A DNA stretch of 64,000 nt from Hyphomicrobiales bacterium (GCA_900465675.1 UBJR01000009.1:186001-250000); one strand, 5' to 3'; positions 48,254 to 58,569 are shown, numbered from the stretch's first letter. A program made the numbers and translations. The notes: a model not told the origin generated them from the sequence alone.

Positions 48254-51200
48254 ATGGCGAACAACAAGTACAACGAGTCGATCGAGGACAAAGCGTTCAA
48301 GGCATTGGACGAGGCGCTCCAGATCGATTTCAGCCAGCAGAAAGCGCCGTCTCGCAGCGGCAAAACGCCCGACGCCCCGGAGGCCAATGTGTCTGAGAAC
48401 CCATCTGCGCGTAATCAGCAGGACCAGGACGACAGCCAGCGCCGCCGCGGCCGCTCAAAGGGTGCAGAGCATCAGGCACCCCGCGCTCCGGCCTTTGCCC
48501 CGGCAAACGATGCCAACCGCAACACGCCCGCTTCGCTTCTGAAGTCGCTCGACGGCAGCTCGACGCGCGTCGCCGTGCGCAACGCCACCCTGTTTTCGCT
48601 GATCTGGATTGTCGGCGGCATCGGTCTGATGTCCCTGCTCTATTCGCCGCAGATCTGGCAGATCCGTTCGGTCGCCGATCTGGTCGGCCTGCCTGGCGTG
48701 ATCGCCGGCATCGTCGGCATCATCATACCTGTTCTGCTGTTCTACGCTTTCGCGATCATGATTTCGCGTGCCCAGGACATGCGCAACGCCGCCCGCTCCA
48801 TGGCCGAAGTGGCGCTGCGCCTCTCCGAACCGGAAACGATCGCCTCCGAGCGCATCATGACCGTCGGTCAGGCCGTACGCCGCGAAGTCTCCGCCATGAA
48901 CGAAGGCATCGAGCGTACCATTGCGCGCGCCTCCGAGCTGGAAACCCTCGTCCATTCTGAAGTGAACGCGCTTGAGCGCAGCTACGCCGATAACGAACTG
49001 CGCGTGCGCGGTCTCGTCCACGAACTCGGCTCCGAACGCGAAGCGATCGTCAATCACGCCGAGCGCATTCGCAGCTCGATCGTTGGCGTTCACGACCAGC
49101 TGAAGGAAGACCTGTCGCTGGCGACGGAAGAAATCGCCGTCCGCCTGTCGACCTCAGGCGAAGCCTTCGCCTCGATGATCGACACGCGCGCTGCGACGCT
49201 CACCGAAAAGTCGGAAGCCGCCATCCAGTCGCTCGGCTCGCTGCTGGCCGCCAAGACCGATTCCCTGCTGCAGACCCTGACCTCGTCGGGCTTTGCGCTA
49301 GCCCATGAATTCGACACCCGCCTGGACACGCTGACTTCGAGCCTCAGCGAACGCGGCGAGCACCTGCTCAGCCAGTTCGAGACGCGCGCTTCCACCATGG
49401 ACAGCAGCGCCGAGAAGTTGAACGCCGCGCTCAACGACCGCGCCCGCCAGCTGAACGAAATCCTGATTGCCCGCACCCGCGAGATCAACGAGACGCTGAC
49501 CGGCAGCGAACGCGAGATCACCGGCTCGCTGGATGGCGTGCTTGCCAAGCTCAACAGCGCTCTTGACGAGCGTGGCCAGAGCTTCCGCCAGAGCCTGCAG
49601 TCCAGCGCCGACGACGCGATCATGGATCTCGACCTGCGTTCGGGCTTCTTCGAAGAGCGCCTGCAGAGCACGGTCGCGCAGATGTCCACAGCTTTCGACG
49701 AACGCGTCGCAGAATTCGCCACCGCTTTCGACAAGCGCGCGGGTTCTCTCGACACCAAGCTGATGGAAAGTCTCGCCCGCATCAACGAAACGCTGGCTGG
49801 CGGTTCGGAATCGCTGGATGGCATCCTGACCTCGAGCATCGAGCGTCTCGGCGCATCGCTGACCGACCAGTCCTTCGCGCTGGCAACGGCATTCGGCACC
49901 GGCCAGGAAGTTCTCGAAAGCTCGCTCGGCAGCAAGGTCGATGAGATTTCCGAAGCGCTGGCCGCCCGCACCAAGGAAATCAACCAGACGCTGAAGAGCG
50001 CCTCTGGTGAAGTCAACGAAGCGCTGGCAGCAGGCATGGCCGATTTCCACGGCAGCCTCGCAGGCCGCACCAGTGAATTCTCCGCAGCGCTGCAGGGCGC
50101 TACCGGCGAGATCACCAACGCGCTGGCCACCGGCACGTCCGAACTGCATGCCGGCCTTGCCGACCGCACAGCAGCCCTGTCGTCTGCCCTCCACAACGCC
50201 ACCGGCGAAATCTCGTTGGCACTGGCAGCAGGCACTTCGGAACTGCATAACAATCTTCAGGCCCGCTCGACCGAATTCCGCGACACGCTGCTGTCGACGA
50301 CATCGGAACTGACGGCAGCGGTCTCCTCGGGTACCGAGCAGATTACCTCGGCCTTCGGCCGCGCCGACGACCTGAACACTGTCATCTCCGAGCGCGCCGC
50401 AGCGATCACCACGGCCCTGGATTCCGCCCATGAACGCATCGACAGCGCCATGGCCGAACGCGCCAACGCTCTGGAAAGCACGCTGTCAGGTCACCACGAC
50501 CGTGTCGCCGACGCTCTCGACGAACGCACAATGGCACTTGCCATCTCGCTCGACTCCGCTCAGGAGCGCTTTGAGAACACCATGTCCGAACGCAGCAATG
50601 CGCTCGTCGATGCTATGGCAGGTCATCATGACCGTCTGTCGGACTCGCTCGACGAGAAGACGATGGCAATGGCGATTTCGCTGGATGACAGCCAGAGCCG
50701 CTTCGACAGCGCCCTGGAGGCCCGCGCCAATGCGATGCTGGATACAGTTGCCGGCGCCGAAGCCCGCGTTGCCGGTGCCTTCGCCGACAAGTCGGAAGCC
50801 ATCCGCAGCGCCTACATCGACAGCCAGGAACGCCTCGAACGCTCGCTGAGCGACCACGCGGCCGCACTGCACTCTTCCCTGTCGAGCAACAGCGACCGTA
50901 TCGAGACCGTCACCGGCGATGCAGCCGCGCGCCTGCAGACGCTCACCGGCGAAGCGGCCGATCGTATCGAGGCCGTTACCGGTGATGCCGCTGCCCGCAT
51001 GCAGTCGCTGACGGGAGAAGCTGCCGATCGCATCGAAGCCGTCACCGGCGATGCTGCGCAGCGCCTGCGGACATTGACCGGCGAAGCCGCCGACCGCATC
51101 GAGGGTGGCCTGGCATCGGCGCATGACCGCATCCGCTCGACGCTCGAAGACCGCACCAACGCCATCAGCCTGGCGCTCGGCGAAGCCCATGCGCAGATCA

Positions 51201-54200
51201 GCGATACGCTGTCGGAGCAGGCAACGACGATCAGCGCCTCTGTCGCCGCCAGCGCCAGCATGCTGGAAATGTCGCTCGAAGATCACGAAGCCTCGCTGCG
51301 CCAGACGATCGACAACAGCTCCCGCGCACTCGACGAGCGTCTGCGCGAAGGCGCCGGCCAGATCGCCGAGCGCTTCCAAGGTGCTGCGGCCGAGATTTCC
51401 CGTACGGCCGAAACCTTCTCGACCCATCTCGACCATTCCGTCGGCGGCATGACCGAACGCTTTGCCGAAACCGGCTCGCGTGTCGAGGCCGGCCTGACGG
51501 CGCTCGAAAACCGCATCCGCGACGGCGTCGGCGGCGTTGCCGAACAGGTGGATTCAGCCGGTGCACGTCTCTCCGAAACGCTCTCCGACAGCATCAACCA
51601 GCTGCGCGAACTCGGCGATGATGCGGCCTTCCGCGTCACCACGGTTCTCGAAAGCACCAGCGACACGCTGACCGGCGCGATCGACGATCGCACCGCCAAC
51701 CTCGCTTCGACGCTTGAAGAGCGCGCTCGCAGCCTTTCGTCCTCGATCGAGGCGCAGGCCTCCAGCCTCGCTGCGAGCCTCGATGGCCGCGCATCGCAGA
51801 TGAACGCCTCGCTTGCGGCGAGCTCCGCAAGCCTGACGACAGCACTCGATGAGCGCACCACGCATCTCTCCTCCGCGCTCGATGAGCGCACCGCCCGCCT
51901 CGCCTCGTCCCTCGATGATCGCACGGCGAGCCTGACCTCTTCGCTCGATGAGCGCACGGCGACGCTTTCGTCGTCGATCGACGAGCGCACCGCCAATCTC
52001 GGCGACACCATGGACCGCGGCGGTGAACGTCTCGGCGAACGCCTGTCCACCATGGACCGGGCGCTGACCATGGGTCTCGACGCCGTCAACCAGACAATCG
52101 AAGGCAAGGCTGCCGGCCTCGCCTCGACGCTGCGCAACGCCGTTGCCGATGCCGCACAGGGCATGGATGCCGAAGCACAGCGCACCGCCGACCTGATGGG
52201 CCGCACTGGCCAGCAGTTCACGGAAACGCTGGACAACAAGACCGGCGAGTTCGCCCGCTCCATGGACGAGCGTTCCGAGCAGATCGTCGGCCGCGTTTCC
52301 GAGGCGCAGAACCGCCTCGCAGGCCAGGCCGCTGCGGTCGCCCAGACCTTCTCCGAAGCCGGCAACGCCATCGTCAACAAGGTTGCCGAAGCCGAGACCC
52401 TGGTCAGCGGCCAGGTCAACGCCATCTCGCAGGCTCTCTCCGACGCCCAGTCGTCGCTCGAGACCCGCGGCGACGCCATCCGCACGACGATCACCAGCGC
52501 CAGCGAAGGCATCGCCAGCACCATGTCGAATGTCGACCGTGCGCTCGAAGCCCGCAGCACGGCGATCCGCACCGGTCTCGAAGATCGTGCCCGCGAAATC
52601 GACGCGTCGCTGACCGATGTCGAGAAGGCTCTCGAAGCCCGCGGCACCTCGATCCGTGCAACGCTCGACGAGCGCACCCGCGAACTGAACTCGATGCTGG
52701 CCGGCCGCTCCTCGGAGCTCTCGCGCCTCATCGACGAGACCGCCCGCCCGATGATCGAGCGCTATGCCGAAACCGGCCACGAAGCCGCTGCCCGCATCGC
52801 CGCTGCTGCCGAGCAGAGCGCCGATCGCCTGCGTGCCGAAAATGCCGCTCTCGCCAACGCCATTGCCGCTCGCACGGAAAGCGCCTCGACGGCCGTCAAC
52901 GCCATCGAGACCAGCCTGCTTGCCAACGTCAATTCGCTGATCGAGCGCCTCTCTGATAACAGCGCCTCGATGGCCCTGATGATGAACCGCGCCGCCCAGG
53001 ATCTGACCGATGTCGACGGCCGCCTCGGCGATACGACCTCGCGCTTCACGGACTCGGCTGCCAAGGCTGCCGAAATGGTCTCCGCCTCCACCCGCCTTCT
53101 CGAAGGCAAGGTCGATCGCCTGTCGGATATCTCAGGACAGACGCTCGCCCAGGTCGGCTCGATCATCGGCCGCTTCGACGAACACTCCAAGGTTCTGACG
53201 CAGGCCTCCGGTCTGCTGGGTGCCGCCCAGTCGAACCTCGTTTCGACCCTCGAAGAGCGCGAAGGCGCTCTCCAGAGCCTGTCGATCGGTCTCGTGCAGC
53301 GTTCGGAAGAAATCGAAAAGACGATGCGTGCGCTTGGCACCATGGTCGAAGGCGCCTTCGAGCGCGCCGAACAGCGCTCCAATCAGGTCAGCGGAAATCT
53401 GCGCCAGAGCGTGCAGTCTTCCTTCGCCGATATCGGCCGCGTGCTCTCCGACACCGAGAAGCGTGCCGAAGAAGCCGCCGAGGCCATGCGCAGCTCGATC
53501 GTCAAGGCCGGCGAAGAAGCCAATGCCACGATCGACGGCACCTTCGGCAATGCCGAACGCCGCTCCAGCGAGCTTGCCAACCGTCTCCGCGGCGGCCTGA
53601 CGGCTTCCCTTTCAGATGTTGAACGCATGCTCGGCGAAGCAGGCCGCGCCTCGGATGGCGCTGCCCAGCAGCTGCGTGAATCGCTGCGCGAAGCCGTTGA
53701 CGAGGCGGTTGCCCGCTTCTCGGGTGCGACGGAAGAAATCCGCCGCTCGGCTGGCGATATCCGCAAGGAACTCGACATGACCCGCAGCGAGCTGAAGCGC
53801 GGTGCCTTCGATCTTCCAGAGGAAGCCAAGGAAAGCGCTGCCGCCATGCGCCGCGCCGTCGCCGAACAGATCAAGGCGCTGCAGGATATCTCGCATATCG
53901 TCGGCCGCTCGGTGCAGCAGTTCGAAGTCTCCGAACCGGCGCCGCGCGCCGCCCAACCGGCCCCGGCTCCCGCGCCGCGCCAGGCTCCGCCGGCACCTGC
54001 TCCGTCCCCTGTTGCAGCGCCCGTCGTTGCTGCACAGCCGGCCCCGCAGCCTGTGGCTGCTCCGGCACCCCGTCCGCAGATCGAAGATGGCTTCGCACTT
54101 CGCGGCACCATCGCTCCGGCACCGGCGGCAGCGCCGCAGCGTGCTGCTCCCGTTGCGCCCGCACCCGTAGCTGCTACGCCTGCCCGCCAGGAATCCGGTG

Positions 54201-54679
54201 GCTGGATCAGCGATCTGCTGCGTGGCGCCTCGCGTGACGAGGATACCGAGGAAGCACCTGCCCGTTCGGCAGCACCGCGCGCCGAAGCAGCCGCTCCGGC
54301 ACAGCAGCGCGCCGCCGACAGCCGCAATCCGCGTCACGTCGTCGAATCCTTGAACTCGCTCTCGGTCGATATCGCCCGCGCCATCGATCATGACGCCTCG
54401 GTCGATCTCTGGCGCCGTTACCAGCGCGGCGAGCGCGACGTCTTCACGCGCCGCCTCTACACGCTGAAGGGCCAGCAGACCTTCGATGAGATCAAGCGCA
54501 AGTATGACCGCGAGCCGGAATTCCGCACCGCCGTCGATCGCTACATCGCCGACTTCGAAAAGCTGCTTGCGGACGTTGCCCGCAGCGACCGCGACCGGAC
54601 GATCACCCAGTCCTATCTGACGTCCGATACCGGCAAGGTCTACACCATGCTGGCCCACGCCGCGGGCCGCCTGACCTAA
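48254..54679 (+). CDS. rgsE: GPR/RgsE-type giant growth-pole ring protein
   Basis: Encodes 2,141 residues, the size of Agrobacterium GPR (about 2,100) and Sinorhizobium RgsE, which form or organise a ring at the growing pole and are needed for polar elongation and rod shape. Layout: charged, disordered cytoplasmic N terminus (1-105), two transmembrane helices (about 110-130, 148-170), then some 1,700 residues of apolipoprotein-like helical repeats including ten strict 11-residue units and three 22-residue units, a Pro/Ala-rich linker (about 1890-2022) and a conserved C-terminal domain (ESLNSLSVDIARAIDHDAS to the end). Assignment rests on size, topology and repeat style. CtrA-type sites lie upstream; a strong terminator follows. 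Confidence 0.88.
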   Translation: MANNKYNESIEDKAFKALDEALQIDFSQQKAPSRSGKTPDAPEANVSENPSARNQQDQDDSQRRRGRSKGAEHQAPRAPAFAPANDANRNTPASLLKSLDGSSTRVAVRNATLFSLIWIVGGIGLMSLLYSPQIWQIRSVADLVGLPGVIAGIVGIIIPVLLFYAFAIMISRAQDMRNAARSMAEVALRLSEPETIASERIMTVGQAVRREVSAMNEGIERTIARASELETLVHSEVNALERSYADNELRVRGLVHELGSEREAIVNHAERIRSSIVGVHDQLKEDLSLATEEIAVRLSTSGEAFASMIDTRAATLTEKSEAAIQSLGSLLAAKTDSLLQTLTSSGFALAHEFDTRLDTLTSSLSERGEHLLSQFETRASTMDSSAEKLNAALNDRARQLNEILIARTREINETLTGSEREITGSLDGVLAKLNSALDERGQSFRQSLQSSADDAIMDLDLRSGFFEERLQSTVAQMSTAFDERVAEFATAFDKRAGSLDTKLMESLARINETLAGGSESLDGILTSSIERLGASLTDQSFALATAFGTGQEVLESSLGSKVDEISEALAARTKEINQTLKSASGEVNEALAAGMADFHGSLAGRTSEFSAALQGATGEITNALATGTSELHAGLADRTAALSSALHNATGEISLALAAGTSELHNNLQARSTEFRDTLLSTTSELTAAVSSGTEQITSAFGRADDLNTVISERAAAITTALDSAHERIDSAMAERANALESTLSGHHDRVADALDERTMALAISLDSAQERFENTMSERSNALVDAMAGHHDRLSDSLDEKTMAMAISLDDSQSRFDSALEARANAMLDTVAGAEARVAGAFADKSEAIRSAYIDSQERLERSLSDHAAALHSSLSSNSDRIETVTGDAAARLQTLTGEAADRIEAVTGDAAARMQSLTGEAADRIEAVTGDAAQRLRTLTGEAADRIEGGLASAHDRIRSTLEDRTNAISLALGEAHAQISDTLSEQATTISASVAASASMLEMSLEDHEASLRQTIDNSSRALDERLREGAGQIAERFQGAAAEISRTAETFSTHLDHSVGGMTERFAETGSRVEAGLTALENRIRDGVGGVAEQVDSAGARLSETLSDSINQLRELGDDAAFRVTTVLESTSDTLTGAIDDRTANLASTLEERARSLSSSIEAQASSLAASLDGRASQMNASLAASSASLTTALDERTTHLSSALDERTARLASSLDDRTASLTSSLDERTATLSSSIDERTANLGDTMDRGGERLGERLSTMDRALTMGLDAVNQTIEGKAAGLASTLRNAVADAAQGMDAEAQRTADLMGRTGQQFTETLDNKTGEFARSMDERSEQIVGRVSEAQNRLAGQAAAVAQTFSEAGNAIVNKVAEAETLVSGQVNAISQALSDAQSSLETRGDAIRTTITSASEGIASTMSNVDRALEARSTAIRTGLEDRAREIDASLTDVEKALEARGTSIRATLDERTRELNSMLAGRSSELSRLIDETARPMIERYAETGHEAAARIAAAAEQSADRLRAENAALANAIAARTESASTAVNAIETSLLANVNSLIERLSDNSASMALMMNRAAQDLTDVDGRLGDTTSRFTDSAAKAAEMVSASTRLLEGKVDRLSDISGQTLAQVGSIIGRFDEHSKVLTQASGLLGAAQSNLVSTLEEREGALQSLSIGLVQRSEEIEKTMRALGTMVEGAFERAEQRSNQVSGNLRQSVQSSFADIGRVLSDTEKRAEEAAEAMRSSIVKAGEEANATIDGTFGNAERRSSELANRLRGGLTASLSDVERMLGEAGRASDGAAQQLRESLREAVDEAVARFSGATEEIRRSAGDIRKELDMTRSELKRGAFDLPEEAKESAAAMRRAVAEQIKALQDISHIVGRSVQQFEVSEPAPRAAQPAPAPAPRQAPPAPAPSPVAAPVVAAQPAPQPVAAPAPRPQIEDGFALRGTIAPAPAAAPQRAAPVAPAPVAATPARQESGGWISDLLRGASRDEDTEEAPARSAAPRAEAAAPAQQRAADSRNPRHVVESLNSLSVDIARAIDHDASVDLWRRYQRGERDVFTRRLYTLKGQQTFDEIKRKYDREPEFRTAVDRYIADFEKLLADVARSDRDRTITQSYLTSDTGKVYTMLAHAAGRLT
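50909..51106 (+). repeat. Three tandem 66-base (22-residue) repeats inside rgsE
   Basis: Units at 50909, 50975 and 51041, each coding VTGDAA-xR-hxxLTGEAADRIEx. Each is two 11-mers. DNA identity is high but third positions vary, so the repeat is kept at protein level. Confidence 0.85.
51680..52009 (+). repeat. Ten contiguous 33-base (11-residue) repeats inside rgsE
   Basis: Pattern (L/I)D-ERTxxL-xSS; the last five units, from 51845, are nearly identical, for example LDERTARLASS and LDDRTASLTSS. Hendecad periodicity, typical of apolipoprotein-like or right-handed coiled-coil helices. Confidence 0.88.
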
Positions 54680-54707
54680 CGGAAGAAAACTCGGACTTCG
54701 CTACGCA

Positions 54708-54736
54708 AAGGGCCGCTTCATCAGCGGCCCTTTTTT
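54708..54736 (+). terminator. Terminator of rgsE
   Basis: AAGGGCCGCT-TCATC-AGCGGCCCTT: perfect 10-base stem, then six T. Confidence 0.93.
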
Positions 54737-54922
54737 CATTCGGCATGAAGCGCCTCACGGCAAAGTGAGACAAACGGCCGCCGCAAATCCGGGCTTATAA
54801 GCAAGACACGCTTGTCATAATGCCGTAGATTTGCTCAATCCGGTGGCCAGACAACGTCACTCCGTCACGACCCTATTCAGGTTGCCAACGCGCTGCCGCC
54901 GTTTTTGAAGAGACCACATTCG

Positions 54923-55786
54923 ATGCCAAAGACCATGCCGCTGCTTCTCTCCGCAGCGTTCTCCGCCTCCCTGTTCCTCGGCCTCTCCTCGACATCCTCG
55001 GCCGGACAGGCGAGTTTCCTGATCGACGCGCAGACGGGCCAGGTGCTGGCAAGTGCCAATCAGGACGAGCTGAACTACCCGGCGTCGCTGACCAAGATGA
55101 TGACGCTCTACCTGGCATTCGAAGCCATGCATGCCGGCCGCCTCGGCTGGGATCAGAAGCTCACGATGTCCGAGAATGCCGAGAGCAAGGAGCCCTTCAA
55201 GCTCGCCGTCGGCGCCGGCCGCAAGGTTACGGTGCGCGAAGCCGTCGAGGGCATCATCGTTCTCTCGGCGAATGATGCGGCGGTGGCGATCGCCGAACAG
55301 CTCGGCGGTTCGGAAGATGCCTTCGGCAAGCTGATGACCGCCAAGGCCCACCAGCTCGGCATGACCAACACCACCTTCAAGAACCCGTCCGGCCTGCCCG
55401 ATCCGGAACAGATGACGACGGCGCGCGACATGGCGACGCTCGGCGCCGCGCTGATCCGCGACTATCCGGAAGAGTTCAAGATGTTCTCGATGCGCGGCTT
55501 CCAGTTCCGCGGCATGAAGCTGCGCGGCCACAACAATGTCATGTATCGCTATCAGGGCGCCGATGGCATCAAGACCGGCTATACGGATGCATCCGGCTAT
55601 AACGTCGTGACCTCGGTCAACAAGGACGGCCGCCATGTCGTCGGCGTTGTCATGGGCGAAAAGACCGCAGCGATCCGCGACGACAAGATGGTCGCCATGC
55701 TGGACGCTGCATTGATCGGCGCTCCCGCCGCGGCGACAGCCTCGGCCGATCCGGCGGCAGCCACCGCCGCCGTTCCCGCGAACTGA
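54923..55786 (+). CDS. dacC: D-alanyl-D-alanine carboxypeptidase (S11, PBP5/6 type)
   Basis: Encodes 287 residues from ATG 54923; signal peptide about 1-27. Active-site set: S55-L-T-K58, S115-A-N117, K217-T-G219. Trims the terminal D-Ala of peptidoglycan pentapeptides in the periplasm. Shorter than E. coli PBP5: it lacks the membrane-anchoring C-terminal helix and instead ends in an Ala/Pro-rich tail, so it may be soluble periplasmic. The family has several paralogues in rhizobia, so the dacC symbol is tentative. Directly downstream of rgsE but beyond its terminator. Confidence 0.92.
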   Translation: MPKTMPLLLSAAFSASLFLGLSSTSSAGQASFLIDAQTGQVLASANQDELNYPASLTKMMTLYLAFEAMHAGRLGWDQKLTMSENAESKEPFKLAVGAGRKVTVREAVEGIIVLSANDAAVAIAEQLGGSEDAFGKLMTAKAHQLGMTNTTFKNPSGLPDPEQMTTARDMATLGAALIRDYPEEFKMFSMRGFQFRGMKLRGHNNVMYRYQGADGIKTGYTDASGYNVVTSVNKDGRHVVGVVMGEKTAAIRDDKMVAMLDAALIGAPAAATASADPAAATAAVPAN

Positions 55787-55789
55787 TCG

Positions 55790-56443
55790 CTAGGCCGGCT
55801 GCTTCACATCGGCAGCCGCGAAATGTGCGAGTTGGTCCGCATGGGCCTTCGCGAAAGCCGGCCGCGCCGTCGCGCGCTGGACATAGGCGCGGCAGGCCGG
55901 AAAGGCCGCCAACCCGTCGAAACGATCGACGAGGCGCAGCACATCCGCCATCAGGATATCGGCAACGGAAAACTGCCCGGCCAGCCATTCGCGCGCGGCA
56001 AGCACCGGCTCCATATGCTTCAGTCTGGCCTTCAGGAAGGAATCCAGGTTTTTCCAGGCCGGCGTATCGCCATCCTGCCCGGAGAAGATCATGATCGTCC
56101 AGGGCAGGCTTGCCGCCTCGACGGAATTGAGCGCCGCAAACAGCCACTCCAGCGCCGCGCTGCGGCCCTTCGCGTCACCGGGCATCAGCGCTTCGCTCTT
56201 GCTGCCGAGATGCAGCAGGATCGCGCCACTTTCGAAGATCGAGAGATCGCCATCGGTCAGCCACGGCACCTGGCCGAATGGCTGATGCGCGAAATGCTGC
56301 GCATCGCGCTTTGCAAAGGGGATGCCCGCGACGCGGTAGGGCAATCCCGCCTCCTCCAGCGCCCAGCGCACGCGGATATCGCGCACGTAGCCGCGCGGAA
56401 GATCGGGAACCCAGTCGAAGGTGGTGAGGACGAGGCCGGTCAT
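55790..56443 (-). CDS. Glutathione S-transferase family protein
   Basis: Encodes 217 residues. N-terminal thioredoxin fold: VRDIRVRWALEEAGLPY, FGQVPWL with cis-Pro, IFESGAILLHL with Glu-Ser for GSH binding. C-terminal helical domain with FSVADILMADVL. A complete GST; substrate unknown. Ends 4 bases from the convergent carboxypeptidase gene. Confidence 0.92.
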   Translation of the reverse strand: MTGLVLTTFDWVPDLPRGYVRDIRVRWALEEAGLPYRVAGIPFAKRDAQHFAHQPFGQVPWLTDGDLSIFESGAILLHLGSKSEALMPGDAKGRSAALEWLFAALNSVEAASLPWTIMIFSGQDGDTPAWKNLDSFLKARLKHMEPVLAAREWLAGQFSVADILMADVLRLVDRFDGLAAFPACRAYVQRATARPAFAKAHADQLAHFAAADVKQPA

Positions 56444-56542
56444 TGTCTGTCTCCTTGCTATCTCCTTAGCAAAGGACGTCCCGGCACGTCATGTTCCGAC
56501 ACCGGCAGGTGATTTTTCTCGCTCGCCCGCCGATATCCGATG

Positions 56543-57157
56543 TCAGATGGACTGCAGCGTCCAGTCGACGATCTCGGTTGTTACTGCCGAGAAGGACCGG
56601 TCGAGCGACTTAATCATGCCCTCGGCTGCACCTCCAGCCGGAGCAGCAGCCCGGAACACCTTCTGGGCGCGCACCGTGCCGTTGCGATCGTTGAGGATCT
56701 TCGCGGAGATCTCGACCACCGCCTGGCTGCCCTTGCTGCTGTCGATCTCAAAGGCGCGAATATCGGTCACGACCTGATAGTCAATCGCCAGTCCCTGGCC
56801 GGGCTTGCCGACGCCGCCGAACTTGCCGGAATTCTCATAGGCCTCGACCAGCTTCGACTGCACCATGCGTGGCAGCTTGTCGCTCCATTGCGAGCGGGCC
56901 AGATACTGGATCTCGGACGGTGATACGCGAACGACGATCTGCTCGCTGTTCAGCGCTGCCAGCGCCGTTGGCTCCGGCACCAGGATCTGGCTGCGCTTGG
57001 CGGCCGGACCGGCACCGCTGCCGACGGCCGCAGACAGATCGTAGGTGTCGTTCTTGGCGCCCGTGCCGCAACCGGCAAGGGTCAGCGCCACCAGCGGCAG
57101 CGTGAAGGCTGCTCTCGCCAGCAATGAACGGCGCGCCAACAGATGCGATACGGCCAT
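56543..57157 (-). CDS. Mla-system auxiliary lipoprotein (PqiC/ABC-auxiliary type)
   Basis: Encodes 204 residues from ATG 57157 (AGGGGAAG upstream). Lipoprotein signal ending LTLAGC. The mature chain has the fold-defining segments of the ABC transport auxiliary family (VRVSPSEIQYLARSQWSDKLPRMVQSKLVEAYENSG). Such lipoproteins serve MCE-type phospholipid transporters at the outer membrane. Fourth gene of the mlaE-mlaF-mlaD operon, 32 bases after mlaD. Confidence 0.82.
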   Translation of the reverse strand: MAVSHLLARRSLLARAAFTLPLVALTLAGCGTGAKNDTYDLSAAVGSGAGPAAKRSQILVPEPTALAALNSEQIVVRVSPSEIQYLARSQWSDKLPRMVQSKLVEAYENSGKFGGVGKPGQGLAIDYQVVTDIRAFEIDSSKGSQAVVEISAKILNDRNGTVRAQKVFRAAAPAGGAAEGMIKSLDRSFSAVTTEIVDWTLQSI

Positions 57158-57189
57158 ATTATGCTTCCCCTGCTTTTCTCTTATCGAAA

Positions 57190-58560
57190 TCAACGGCGCG
57201 AGCGGCCGTCGGTCTGCTTCACCGTATCGCCACCGAAGATCAGGCGCTGCGGGTTTCTGTCGAAATTGCTGATCGCGTCGTTGAGGTTCTGCACCGTGTT
57301 GCGCGTATCGTTGACCAGCGACTGCACGTCGCGCAGCCCGCCGCTCGAGAACTTCTGCAGATTGTCGGCGATCGGCCCGATACGGGCATTCAGATTGTCG
57401 GCGACCTTCTTGAAGGATTCCAGCGTGTCGCGTGCTTCGGCAAACAGCGACTGCGAATTGTCGGTGCCGAGCAGCGCGTCGAGCTTGATCAGGATGCCGT
57501 CGACGCGCGTCGAAGCCGAGTTCAGCTTATTCGCCATCTGCGAGACGTCCTGGATCGTCTGGTTGATGTCCTTCTGATGCGACGAGACGGTATTGGCCAC
57601 ATCGCGGATCGAAGCGACGGCAACGCGCGCGTCCTTGGTCGCCTGCGAGATATCGTCGACCGAGCCCTTCAGCTTCTGCGGGTCGATCTGCGCCACCAGC
57701 GTATCGACGCGATCAAGTGCCGACTGCGCCTTCTTGCCGACATCGTTGAAGGTCGTTGCAGTCTGGTCGAACTTGTCGATCGCTCCCTTCAGACCGCCAG
57801 ATGCGTCGGCAATGTCCTTGCTGACCTTCTCGGCATTGGCGAGGATCGTATCGATCTTCTTGGCATCGACGGCCTTCACCAGCGCCTCGACGGCAGCCAA
57901 TGTCGAATCCACCTTGCCGGAAACGTTGCGAACCGTCTCGGAAAGTTGCCCGACGCTCTGCAGGAAGCTGTCGATATTGCCGGAGTTCTTGGCGAGCGCA
58001 TCGGAGAAGGTCTCGGCATTCTGCAGCGTCTTGGTCAGCGGCCCGCGCGCATCCTGCACGAAGCCCTGAACCTGGCCGACGGCGTCATTGGCGCGGTCGA
58101 GGATCTTGTCGGCAGTGGCGAGCAGGTTGGTCACGCTCGACTGGTCGGCGACGATCACCGCCCGCTTGCCTGAATCGATCGACTTCTGGAGAATGTTCTC
58201 TTCACCCACCTTGCCGCCCGACATTTCGATATAGGCAGCACCGGTCAGACCCTGGATTTCAAGGATCGCCTTGGTGGACGGGTAGATCGGCGCATCGACG
58301 CGCACCTCGGTGAAGGCCAGTGAATATTGCGGATCGTCGGCATCGATCGACAGCGACTTCACCGATCCCACCTGAATACCGTTGAAGCGCACCGGCGAAC
58401 CGACGCTGAGACCGTTTGCCGATCCCGGAATACGCACGACAAGCTCGGCCATCGGGCCGCTGCGGCCATATTCCGCCATCCAGTAGACGAAGCCGAACGC
58501 CGCTGCGATCACCAGAACGGTGAAGATGCCGACAATCGTATAGTTCGCTTTGGTTTCCAT
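57190..58560 (-). CDS. mlaD: MlaD-type MCE domain protein
   Basis: Encodes 456 residues. One N-terminal transmembrane helix (about 7-28), an MCE domain (about 38-118; VRIPGSANGLSVGSPVRFNGIQVGSV), then a long helical tail that would form a tunnel-like bundle in the hexamer. Binds phospholipid in transit between the membranes. 9 bases after the ATPase gene. Confidence 0.93.
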   Translation of the reverse strand: METKANYTIVGIFTVLVIAAAFGFVYWMAEYGRSGPMAELVVRIPGSANGLSVGSPVRFNGIQVGSVKSLSIDADDPQYSLAFTEVRVDAPIYPSTKAILEIQGLTGAAYIEMSGGKVGEENILQKSIDSGKRAVIVADQSSVTNLLATADKILDRANDAVGQVQGFVQDARGPLTKTLQNAETFSDALAKNSGNIDSFLQSVGQLSETVRNVSGKVDSTLAAVEALVKAVDAKKIDTILANAEKVSKDIADASGGLKGAIDKFDQTATTFNDVGKKAQSALDRVDTLVAQIDPQKLKGSVDDISQATKDARVAVASIRDVANTVSSHQKDINQTIQDVSQMANKLNSASTRVDGILIKLDALLGTDNSQSLFAEARDTLESFKKVADNLNARIGPIADNLQKFSSGGLRDVQSLVNDTRNTVQNLNDAISNFDRNPQRLIFGGDTVKQTDGRSRR

Positions 58561-58569
58561 CGTCTCCGG

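Noticed and set aside
50909..52009. Tandem repeats as a CRISPR or satellite array
   Set aside because: Units are in frame (66 and 33 bases), have no spacers and code for a helical repeat protein.
51283..52731. Open minus-strand frames through the rgsE repeats
   Set aside because: The repeat periodicity opens other frames; the Ser/Arg-rich products mirror the repeats and have no family.
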